In this document: piece by piece, positions 16,129 through 23,706 of the stretch
Layout: each line of letters starts with the position of its first letter
Position numbering within the stretch: position 1 is the first letter of the stretch
From: Lentzea guizhouensis
GTDB lineage: Bacteria; Actinomycetota; Actinomycetes; Mycobacteriales; Pseudonocardiaceae
Direction of reading: 5' to 3'
Assembly: GCF_001701025.1 (NCBI RefSeq)
Contig: NZ_CP016793.1
Location: 6,448,001-6,512,000, forward strand
DNA length: 64,000 nucleotides
The notes under the pieces: generated by a model
What the model saw: the letters and a program-made list of their open reading frames with translations, nothing else
Databases searched by the model: none
What the model was told of the DNA's origin: nothing
Program-made: the position numbers and the translations under genes

Positions 16129-18231
16129 GTGCGAGCACCACAAATGACGGAGCAATCAGTCGCCCGTATCGCAGAGCTGACCCACAGGAGTGACGCACGG
16201 GATTTCTGCGCATTGTTGTGGATGATGGGAAATGTGGACGACGGATCAGGTGCGGTCAGAAACCGCGTGGACGGGACACGTGTCGGACCGGTGGTCCAGA
16301 CCGGCGCCGTGCACGGGGACGTCCACCTGTACCCGGCCACCGCGCAGAGCTACCACGTTCCCCGCCAACTACCTGCCACCAGCAGGCACTTCGTCGGCAG
16401 GTCGGACGCTCTCGCGGCGCTGACGGCATTGGCGGACGCCCCGGCCGAACGAGGAAACCGGCTGTGCGTGGTCGAAGGAGCGCCCGGGGTCGGCAAGACC
16501 TGCCTCGTCACGCGGTGGGCTCGTGACGTCGCCGACCGGCTGTTCCCCGACGGGCAGATCTACCTCAACCTGCACGGATTCACGCCGGGCCGGCCTGCGG
16601 TCGGCCGTGAGCGGGCCACGCTGGCGTTGTTGTCCGCGTTGCGGGTGCCTCCCGGCGCGGTGCCGCAGGACAGCGACGAGCGGATGGCCCTGTTCCGCGA
16701 TCTGGTGCACGGCCGCTCCTTGTTGCTGGTGCTCGACAACGCCAGGGACAGCGGGCAGGTGGAACCGCTGCTGCCCGGTGACGGTTGTTTCGTGGTCGTC
16801 ACCACTCGTCGCAGTCCTGCTGCGCTGCACGCGTTGTACGGCGTGGAGGTCCTGCGGCTGGGCACGTTGACGCGGGCCGAGTCGCTGGAGCTGTTCGAGA
16901 ACTACCTCGGTGCCGGGCGGGCCGGGGACCCCGCGGTTCTCCAGCTCGCCGAGAAGTGTGCCGACCTGCCACTCGCCGTGTCGATCGCGGCCGCATCGGC
17001 CGTGCAGCACCCCGGGATGGACCTGGAGCGGTTCGCCGGGGAGCTGCGCGGCCACGGTCTGCGGCTGGACATCCCCGCCGCCGATCTGCGAGCCGTTGTC
17101 GCGAGCTCGTTCGACTTGCTGTCGGACGGAGCCGCCCGCACGGCGAGGTTGACGAGCCGGTGGCCCGGCGACTCCTTCACCGTCGAGGGCGCGGCCGCGG
17201 TGACCGGGCTGACCGTCCGGACGGCCGACGCTCACCTGCGCGAGCTCACGTCGCACAACCTGCTGCTCGCCGAGTCCGGCCGGTACCGCTTCCACGACCT
17301 GCTCCGGGCGTTCGCGGGGGAACGGTGCGCGGCCGTCGACTCGGACGAGGTGCGCCGCACGGCGATGGCCGGCTTCCTGGAGTACGCCCTGCACACCGCG
17401 CTTCGCGCCGACCGTCTCCTGAACTCGCACCGGCGACCGATCGACGCGCCGGCTCCGCCCGCCGGGATGGTCTTCCCCGCGGTGGAGAGCTACGCCGAGG
17501 CGGTCGACTGGTTCGCGGCCGAGATCACGGCTCTGCTCGCCGCCGCGCGCGTCGCGTTCGACCAGAAAGCGTTTGCCCACGCGTGGATGATCCCGTGGGC
17601 GCTCACGAACTTCCTGCACCTGCACGGCCGGTGGCAGGACTGGGTCGACTGCCACACCACGGCGCTCAAGGCCGTCAGGGTGCTGGACGACGTGGCAGCC
17701 GAGAACCGCGTGCTGCAGTCGATGGCACGGGCGTACGCCGAGCTCGGCGAGCCGGAGCGGTCGGCGGAGTGCTACTCGTCCGCGCTGGAGAACTACCGCC
17801 GCTGCGGCGATGCCCACGGCGAGGCCAACTGCCTCAACGGCAGAGCCGGCAGCCACCTGTACGCGGGCAGGCCGGGGGAGGCGTGCGACGACGCGACCGC
17901 CGCCTTGCGGATCTACCTCGCCCGCGACGACGTGGCGGGGCAGGCGAGCACGATCAACCTGCTCGGCCGGGTGCGGACCGCGCAGGGGTCGCTGGAAAGC
18001 GGGGTCGTGTTGCACGGCAAGGCGTTGCGGCTGTTCCGGGGGCTCGGCGACCGCTACGGCCAAGCACAGGCCCTCGACGCGATGGGGCTCGCGTTGTCGT
18101 CGTTGGGACGGCACCGGTTCGCGCTCGTCTGCCACAGGCGTGCCGTCGAACTCAACGAGGCCCTGGGGAGCACCGTCCACCTGGCCCGTTCGCGCGAACG
18201 GGCCGCTCAGGCGTTGGAGGCTTCGCGGTGA
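16129..18231 (+). CDS. STAND NTPase: NB-ARC with C-terminal TPRs
   Basis: The GTG at 16129 has GAGGA upstream and yields 700 residues; ATG 16144 is an alternative. A short N-terminal part contains the V-V-Q-T-G-A-V-H-G-D-V-H-L motif often seen before NB-ARC domains in actinobacteria. The ATPase follows with Walker A G-A-P-G-V-G-K-T (about 115-122), Walker B L-L-L-V-L-D-N-A (about 197) and the sensor T-T-R. A winged-helix region and, from about residue 510, several tetratricopeptide repeats (A-E-L-G-E-P-E-R-S-A-E-C-Y) complete it. STAND proteins act as ligand-triggered oligomerising switches. There is no SARP DNA-binding domain and no fused effector. The effector may be the coupled downstream membrane protein, since the stop overlaps its GTG. 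Confidence 0.85.
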   Translation: MRAPQMTEQSVARIAELTHRSDARDFCALLWMMGNVDDGSGAVRNRVDGTRVGPVVQTGAVHGDVHLYPATAQSYHVPRQLPATSRHFVGRSDALAALTALADAPAERGNRLCVVEGAPGVGKTCLVTRWARDVADRLFPDGQIYLNLHGFTPGRPAVGRERATLALLSALRVPPGAVPQDSDERMALFRDLVHGRSLLLVLDNARDSGQVEPLLPGDGCFVVVTTRRSPAALHALYGVEVLRLGTLTRAESLELFENYLGAGRAGDPAVLQLAEKCADLPLAVSIAAASAVQHPGMDLERFAGELRGHGLRLDIPAADLRAVVASSFDLLSDGAARTARLTSRWPGDSFTVEGAAAVTGLTVRTADAHLRELTSHNLLLAESGRYRFHDLLRAFAGERCAAVDSDEVRRTAMAGFLEYALHTALRADRLLNSHRRPIDAPAPPAGMVFPAVESYAEAVDWFAAEITALLAAARVAFDQKAFAHAWMIPWALTNFLHLHGRWQDWVDCHTTALKAVRVLDDVAAENRVLQSMARAYAELGEPERSAECYSSALENYRRCGDAHGEANCLNGRAGSHLYAGRPGEACDDATAALRIYLARDDVAGQASTINLLGRVRTAQGSLESGVVLHGKALRLFRGLGDRYGQAQALDAMGLALSSLGRHRFALVCHRRAVELNEALGSTVHLARSRERAAQALEASR

Positions 18232-19265
18232 TCACGTCGTCCCTGTCCGGCGCGCCGTTCCACCTGGTCGTGGCGATGGACGACGTCCCGGTCCGCGACA
18301 TCCTGCTGCTCACGATCGTGGGTGGTGCCGTGCTGGCCGTGCCCGTCCTGATCCTCACGACCAGGCCGAGGCGGTCCAGAACGCCGGGGGACAGGAAGTC
18401 CTCGATGCCGTTCTTCACGATCGGCAAAGCGCTCACCCTCGCGGTCCCGGTGGGCCTCGGCGTCATCCACCTGACCGGTGGTCCGCAGAACGTGCTGGAA
18501 GCCCAGGCGCACAACCTCATCCTGCCCTTCATCGTCCTGGCAAGCCTTTTCCTCGACGCGGCGTTGCGCAAGCGCAAAGCGGAAGAGGAGAGGGAGGTCG
18601 TTCTCGAGACCGGTGCGGTGGTCTACATCCGCGGGTTCCACCGCGAGCTCGACCTGTTCGCGTACACGTCCGTGAACCACAAGGTGAACGACGAGCTCGG
18701 CATCACCTACAAGCCGAACCGGTTCCGCCGCGGCAGAGCCTCGTTCGCCGAGTTCCTGGAGCCCACCGTCAAGGAGCTGCTGGGACGTTGGCAGCAGATG
18801 GGGAACTTGCACGACCGCCTTCCCCAGCACGGCGGTACGGCGGCCTACACGCCCGACAAGGAGTGGCGAGAACAGTTCGCCTCGCTGGTGGAGAACTCGC
18901 TCTGCGTCATCACGTTCCCGCACCCGTACCGGCAGCTGCGCTACGAGCTGGCGGTGATCGAAAAGGCGAACGCGCACCGACGGTTGTTCCTGCTCACCCC
19001 GCCGGAACCCCCCTTTCCCGGGTACGGCGACAAGAGCGATGTCCACGCGCAGAACTGGAGGGGTTTCGCCGACGAGGCCGCCAAGCCCCACCAGGACTTC
19101 GAGCTGGACGGGTACAACGCCGGCGACGACCCCGGGCCGGGCGCCGTCGTGACGTTCGACGCCGACTGCAAGGCCATCGTGCTGTGCCAGAACGCGAAAA
19201 CCCCGTCCCAGTACATTTCCGCGATCCGGTCGCACCTCGACGCGATCAAGGGCGCCGTGAGCTGA
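18228..19265 (+). CDS. Membrane protein with cytosolic TIR-like domain
   Basis: GTG at 18228 overlaps the STAND stop codon (GTGA), so the two are translationally coupled. The 345-residue protein has three hydrophobic spans (about 24-46, 64-83, 95-115). A cytosolic domain from about 125 opens with V-V-Y-I-R-G-F and continues with F-L-E-P-T-V-K-E-L-L-G and Y-T-P-D-K-E-W-R-E-Q-F-A-S-L-V-E. It closes with a strand-helix pair, C-V-I-T-F...L-R-Y-E-L-A-V-I-E and L-F-L-L-T-P. The layout resembles bacterial membrane-anchored proteins with a Rossmann-like/TIR-like fold, but I see no confident NADase signature; the Glu of L-R-Y-E-L is only a candidate. Together with the upstream NTPase it looks like a sensor plus effector unit, possibly for defence or stress signalling. 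Confidence 0.65.
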   Translation: MITSSLSGAPFHLVVAMDDVPVRDILLLTIVGGAVLAVPVLILTTRPRRSRTPGDRKSSMPFFTIGKALTLAVPVGLGVIHLTGGPQNVLEAQAHNLILPFIVLASLFLDAALRKRKAEEEREVVLETGAVVYIRGFHRELDLFAYTSVNHKVNDELGITYKPNRFRRGRASFAEFLEPTVKELLGRWQQMGNLHDRLPQHGGTAAYTPDKEWREQFASLVENSLCVITFPHPYRQLRYELAVIEKANAHRRLFLLTPPEPPFPGYGDKSDVHAQNWRGFADEAAKPHQDFELDGYNAGDDPGPGAVVTFDADCKAIVLCQNAKTPSQYISAIRSHLDAIKGAVS

Positions 19266-19402
19266 CCGGACAGGCCCTCCCAGCCGGGAAGTCCTGCAGT
19301 TGACCGTCGACTCGCCGCAACTTGTCCGGTTTGACATGCCCGATACCTCCGAACGGCCGTAGCAAGGACTCCGAACCGTGTGCGTGGATATAGGCGAGCG
19401 TC

Positions 19403-19416
19403 TTACAACGTTGTAA
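19403..19416. promoter_or_regulatory. Palindromic operator before the GH2 gene
   Basis: TTACAACGTTGTAA is a perfect 14-bp palindrome 21 nt before the GH2 start and just before its ribosome binding site (GAAGGGG). Its shape fits a LacI-family site of the ACAACGTTGT type. It differs from the GAGAGCGCTCTC sites nearby, so another regulator may act here. Confidence 0.6.
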
Positions 19417-19437
19417 AACCGAAGGGGAATCTCGCCG

Positions 19438-22400
19438 ATGAGGAAAGCCGCCCCCGCACTCGTCGCCCTGCTGCTCACACTGGGCCTGATGCCGGGAACA
19501 CCGCCGGCGATCGCCGAGGAGGCCGCCGGGCAGTCCGCCGCGCCCGTGCACGGCCTGAAGGGCGAGTACTTCAGCATGTCGGCGCCGGGCGCGCGGGACT
19601 TCGCCGACCTGGGCGGCACCGTGCTCGACGCCGACATCAACCAGGGTGACCTGACCGGTGTGTTCGGCTTTCTGAACGGCCGCACCGAGCACACGACCGC
19701 GCGCTGGACCGGGCAGATCGCGGTGCCGCAGACCGGCGACTACACGTTCTACGCCATCGGCGACAACGGGTTCCGGCTGCTGATCGACGACAAGCCCGTG
19801 ATCGACCACTGGGTGCCCGACTGGGACCGCGAGCAGACCAGTGCGCCGGTGACGCTCACCGCCGGGCGGCAGTACGCCTTCAAGCTGGAGATGTTCCAGG
19901 ACGTCGGCGGCGCCAACATGTTCCTGCGCTGGTCGAGCGCGAACACGCCGAAGCAGCTGGTGCCGGAGTCCGCGTTCACGCCGCCGTCGGACTTCCAGGT
20001 CGTGCCGCGCACGGCGGAGGTCTCCAAGGACGGCCGCACGCTCACCGCGGACTTCGGCGGCCGCGTCACCGGCACGAACGACCTCAAGGACCACCTGCGC
20101 ATCGAGGTCGACGCCACGCCGTTCCCGATCTCGCTCATCACCACGAGCCGCACCAAGGCCACGATCCGGCTGGGCGAGCGCGTGCTGAAGGGTCAGCGGG
20201 TCCGGATCTACTACGACGGCGCGGGTGCGCTCGCGGTCGACGGCCAGAAGGTCGGGAAGACCGCTCGCACGACCGGCAACGTCTCCACCGAGCGGCTCAG
20301 GACGCCGTGGGGCGAGAACTTCGACGCGCGCAACCCGTTGCCCGAGTACCCGCGGCCGCAGCTCGAGCGTGACAAGTGGCTGAACCTCAACGGGCCGTGG
20401 GAGTTCTCCGCGGCCACGGCGGGGCAGCAGCCCACGTTCGGCAAGAAGCTGCCGGAGAAGGTCGTCGTCCCGTTCCCGATCGAGTCGCAGCTCTCCGGGC
20501 TCGAGCGGCACGAGGACCACATGTTCTACCGCAAGACCGTGAACGTGCCGCACGACTGGCGGATCGGCAGCGGGCAGCGGCTGAAGCTCCACTTCGGCGC
20601 GGTCGACTACCAGGCGAAGGTGTGGGTCAACGGCAAGCTGGTCGCCGAGCACACCGGTGGTTACACGGCGTTCAGCGCGGACATCACCGACGTGCTCAGG
20701 CGCGGTGAGCAGGAGATCGTCGTCGCGGTCACCGACACCACCGGCCCGCACCAGCCCAAGGGCAAGCAGTCGCGCAACCCCAGCGGCATCTTCTACACGC
20801 CGTCGTCGGGCATCTGGCAGACGGTGTGGATGGAGCCGGTGGCGGACAAGGGGATCGACGAGATCAAGACGACCCCCGACCTCGCGTCCAGCTCGCTCAC
20901 GGTGAACGTCAAGTCGGCCGGCACCGCCACCGTCACCGCGGTCGCCCGCGACGACAGGGGCAGGCAGGTCGGCACGGTCACCGGACCGGCGAACACGAAC
21001 CTCAGACTGCCGGTGCCGAACCCGCACCTGTGGACGCCGGACGACCCGTACCTCTACAAGCTCGACATCACGCTCGGCAGGGACAAGGTCAAGAGCTACT
21101 TCGGCATGCGCTCCACCGGCATCGCGAACGTCGGCGGCACGCCCAAGCTCACGCTCAACGGCCAGCCGATCTTCAACCTGATGCAGCTCGACCAGGGCTT
21201 CTACCCGGACGGCCTGAACACCGCGCCGAGCGACGAGGCGCTGGTCTTCGACCTCAAGGCGCAGAAGGACCTCGGCTTCAACTCGGTCCGCAAGCACATC
21301 AAGGCCGAGCCCGCCCGCTGGTACTACCACGCGGACCGGCTGGGACTGCTGGTCTGGCAGGACTTCGTGTCGCTGGAGGACGGGAACAACCCGGTCGCGC
21401 AGCAGGCCTTCGTCAAGGAGGGCCGCGAGCTGATGGACCAGCTGCACAACTACCCGTCGATCTACTCCTGGATCGTGTTCAACGAGGGCTGGGGCGAGTG
21501 GGACCGCACCGTGACCGGCCAGATCGCCGACGAGGTCAAGGCCGCCGACCCGAGCCGGATCGTCAACGCCCACAGCGGTGTCAACTGCTGCGCCTCCAAG
21601 GGTGACAGCGGCAAGGGCGACGTCATCGACCACCACGACTACAACAACACCGACCCGGCCCGTCCGGACGGCAAGCGCGTGGTGATGGACGGCGAGCACG
21701 GCGGCTTCACGCTGCGCACGCCGGGCCACCAGTGGCCGGGTGCGCCGATCGCGATCTACAGCGGTGTGGCGGACAAGGCGGCGCTGACGGCGAAGTACGT
21801 CGACAACACCCGCACGTTCTACCTGGGCCAGGCCCGCGCGGAGATGTCCGCGTCGGTCTACACGCAGGTCACCGACCTGGAGGGCGAGCTCAACGGGCTC
21901 TGGACCTACGACCGCAAGCGCCTCAAGGTCGATCCTGGTCCCGTCCGCGAGATCAACCGGCGGGTCATCGAGGCCGGGGCGAACGCGGGCAAGCCGTACC
22001 CGTACGCGGGCAGCGGTGAGTGGAAGCTGAACGAGACCAAGGGCTCGACGGCCGAGGACTCGACCGGCAAGAACCCGCTCACGCTCAGCCCGACCGGTGC
22101 CACCTGGAAGGACGGCGCGCTCGAGTTCCGCAACGGCTCGGCGGACACCTACGGCCCGGTGGTCGACACGACCAAGGACTACACGGTGTCGGCGAAGGTG
22201 CGGCTCGACGAGGTGCCTGCCAACTACGCCACCGCCGTCAGCCAGGACGGCCGTCAGGCGGAGAACCCGTTCTACCTGCAGTACGGCCAGGGCGCGTTCG
22301 CGTTCAGCACGCCGGGCGGCAACCGGGCCCGGTACGAGGTCGTGCCGGAGGTCGGCCGCTGGTACGAGCTGAAGGGTGAGCGCAGGGGCGGCGAGATCCG

Positions 22401-22551
22401 CCTCTACCTGGACGGCGCGCTGGTGGCCACCGCGACCGCCGGACCGGCGATCGAGAGCACCGGCGCGTTCACGGTCGGCCGGGCCAAGTACAACGGTCAG
22501 AACGTCGACCACTGGCGCGGTGCGATCAAGGACGTTCGTATCGGTTCTTGA
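19438..22551 (+). CDS. Secreted GH2 glycosidase with PA14 and LamG-like domains
   Basis: The 1037-residue exported enzyme starts at ATG 19438 with a good ribosome binding site and a signal peptide (cleavage near I-A-E-E, about 26). A PA14-type carbohydrate-binding domain follows (G-L-K-G-E-Y-F, T-G-D-Y-T-F-Y-A-I-G-D-N-G-F-R-L; about 35-180). A GH2 sugar-binding jelly roll comes next (L-N-G-P-W-E-F, V-W-V-N-G-K-L-V-A-E-H-T-G-G-Y), then the immunoglobulin-like domain and the TIM barrel. The acid/base is Glu about 683 in F-N-E-G-W-G and the probable nucleophile Glu about 753 in M-D-G-E-H-G-G. The last 170 residues form a LamG/concanavalin-like module. The exact linkage cut (beta-galactoside, glucuronide or mannoside) cannot be read from sequence. 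It opens a polysaccharide-use region with its own palindromic operator. Confidence 0.88.
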   Translation: MRKAAPALVALLLTLGLMPGTPPAIAEEAAGQSAAPVHGLKGEYFSMSAPGARDFADLGGTVLDADINQGDLTGVFGFLNGRTEHTTARWTGQIAVPQTGDYTFYAIGDNGFRLLIDDKPVIDHWVPDWDREQTSAPVTLTAGRQYAFKLEMFQDVGGANMFLRWSSANTPKQLVPESAFTPPSDFQVVPRTAEVSKDGRTLTADFGGRVTGTNDLKDHLRIEVDATPFPISLITTSRTKATIRLGERVLKGQRVRIYYDGAGALAVDGQKVGKTARTTGNVSTERLRTPWGENFDARNPLPEYPRPQLERDKWLNLNGPWEFSAATAGQQPTFGKKLPEKVVVPFPIESQLSGLERHEDHMFYRKTVNVPHDWRIGSGQRLKLHFGAVDYQAKVWVNGKLVAEHTGGYTAFSADITDVLRRGEQEIVVAVTDTTGPHQPKGKQSRNPSGIFYTPSSGIWQTVWMEPVADKGIDEIKTTPDLASSSLTVNVKSAGTATVTAVARDDRGRQVGTVTGPANTNLRLPVPNPHLWTPDDPYLYKLDITLGRDKVKSYFGMRSTGIANVGGTPKLTLNGQPIFNLMQLDQGFYPDGLNTAPSDEALVFDLKAQKDLGFNSVRKHIKAEPARWYYHADRLGLLVWQDFVSLEDGNNPVAQQAFVKEGRELMDQLHNYPSIYSWIVFNEGWGEWDRTVTGQIADEVKAADPSRIVNAHSGVNCCASKGDSGKGDVIDHHDYNNTDPARPDGKRVVMDGEHGGFTLRTPGHQWPGAPIAIYSGVADKAALTAKYVDNTRTFYLGQARAEMSASVYTQVTDLEGELNGLWTYDRKRLKVDPGPVREINRRVIEAGANAGKPYPYAGSGEWKLNETKGSTAEDSTGKNPLTLSPTGATWKDGALEFRNGSADTYGPVVDTTKDYTVSAKVRLDEVPANYATAVSQDGRQAENPFYLQYGQGAFAFSTPGGNRARYEVVPEVGRWYELKGERRGGEIRLYLDGALVATATAGPAIESTGAFTVGRAKYNGQNVDHWRGAIKDVRIGS

Positions 22552-22554
22552 TGT

Positions 22555-22572
22555 TGGGAGAACGCTCTCCCA
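22555..22572. promoter_or_regulatory. LacI operator upstream of lacI gene
   Basis: TGGGAGAACGCTCTCCCA is an 18-bp near-perfect palindrome (half-sites TGGGAGAAC and TGGGAGAGC) 18 nt before the LacI start. It matches the GAGAGCGCTCTC core found at three other promoters nearby and suggests autoregulation. Confidence 0.75.
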
Positions 22573-22590
22573 GCGTGGTACAACCGGTGT

Positions 22591-23604
22591 ATGAGCAAGA
22601 GCGCGCCCACGCTGGAGGACGTCGCCAGAGTTGCGGGTGTCTCACGTGCGACGGTGTCGCGTGTGGTCAACGGCACCCGCAACGTTGATCCGCACCTCCA
22701 GGAGACGGTGCGCAACGCGATCGAGCAGACCGGGTACTCGCCGAACAGGGCGGCCCGGTCTCTCGTCACGCGGCGCACCGGCACGGTCGCGCTGGTGATC
22801 TCCGGCGCCGGCGGGGGATCGGACGTCTTCACCGACCCGTTCTTCGGCCGGGTGACCGCCGGGGTGGTCGACTTCCTGCGCCCGCACAGCGTGCACCCGG
22901 TGCTCATGCTCGCCGACTCGGAGCCCGCGCGGACCGAGGTGGTCGAGTTCCTGCGGCAGGGCAGTGCCGACGGCGCCCTGCTGGTCACCACGCACCCCGC
23001 GGACCCGTTGCCGGCCAGGCTGATGGCGGCCGGGGTGCCGTCGGTGCTCTACGCGAGGCCCGGCACGCCGACGCCGGTCAGCTACGTCGACATGGACCAC
23101 CGCGCGGGCGGGCGGCTCGCGGCCGACCACCTGGTGGCGTCCGGGCGGACCGAGATCGTCACCATCTCCGGGCCGCTCGACGTGCTGGCGAGCCAGGACC
23201 GGCTCGCCGGGTTCCGCGACGCCATGGCGCGCCACGGTTTCCCGTACGTGCCGACCGCGGAGGGCGGGTTCACCGCGCAGAGCGGTGAGGCCGCGATGAC
23301 CAGGCTGCTCACCGAGCACCCCGACCTCGACGGCGTGTTCGCCGCGAACGACCTGATGGCGCAGGCGGCGGTGTTCGTCGTGCAGGCGCACGGGTTGCGC
23401 GTCCCCGACGACGTGGCGGTCGTGGGGTTCGACGACAGCGCACCGGCGCTCGCGTGCCGCCCGCAGCTCACGACCGTGCGCCAGCCGGTCGAGCGGATGG
23501 CCGCCGCGATGGCCGAACTGCTGCTCGCCGACCTCGAAGAACCGGGACAACGGCCGAGATCCGTCATCTTCGAACCGGAACTCGTCGTCCGCGCCTCCGC
23601 TTGA
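22591..23604 (+). CDS. LacI-family transcriptional repressor
   Basis: The 337-residue protein begins with the LacI helix-turn-helix (T-L-E-D-V-A-R-V-A-G-V-S-R-A-T-V-S-R-V-V-N) and hinge helix (S-P-N-R-A-A-R-S-L). A periplasmic-binding-protein-like sugar domain follows, with the G-V-F-A-A-N-D-L-M-A and V-V-G-F-D-D-S motifs. It should repress carbohydrate genes until a sugar binds. Four palindromes of the GAGAGCGCTCTC type lie before this gene, the beta-helix enzyme gene and both genes of the divergent DUF1996/glycosidase pair, so this is most likely their common regulator. It lies 39 nt after the GH2 stop, with the operator in that gap, and may also be read from the GH2 promoter. Confidence 0.92.
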   Translation: MSKSAPTLEDVARVAGVSRATVSRVVNGTRNVDPHLQETVRNAIEQTGYSPNRAARSLVTRRTGTVALVISGAGGGSDVFTDPFFGRVTAGVVDFLRPHSVHPVLMLADSEPARTEVVEFLRQGSADGALLVTTHPADPLPARLMAAGVPSVLYARPGTPTPVSYVDMDHRAGGRLAADHLVASGRTEIVTISGPLDVLASQDRLAGFRDAMARHGFPYVPTAEGGFTAQSGEAAMTRLLTEHPDLDGVFAANDLMAQAAVFVVQAHGLRVPDDVAVVGFDDSAPALACRPQLTTVRQPVERMAAAMAELLLADLEEPGQRPRSVIFEPELVVRASA

Positions 23605-23637
23605 TTGACCTGTCCGACACGCGGCGTTAACGTCTGG

Positions 23638-23649
23638 GAGAGCGCTCTC
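23638..23649. promoter_or_regulatory. LacI operator upstream of the beta-helix enzyme gene
   Basis: GAGAGCGCTCTC is a perfect 12-bp palindrome inside TGGGAGAGCGCTCTCA, 58 nt before the chosen start at 23707 and shortly after the lacI stop. Confidence 0.8.
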
Positions 23650-23706
23650 ACGGCGACCGGTCGCCAACCGTCCCGGGCTCCACGCCCCTACGTGTCAGGC
23701 AGGATC

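Noticed and set aside
16129..18231. SARP/AfsR-type pathway activator of the PKS
   Set aside because: No N-terminal winged-helix or BTAD domain; only NB-ARC and TPRs, and it lies over 20 kb from the PKS.
19246..22512. Minus-strand open frame of about 1090 residues opposite the GH2 gene
   Set aside because: Arg/Val/Leu-rich shadow frame; the plus strand has PA14, GH2 and LamG features.
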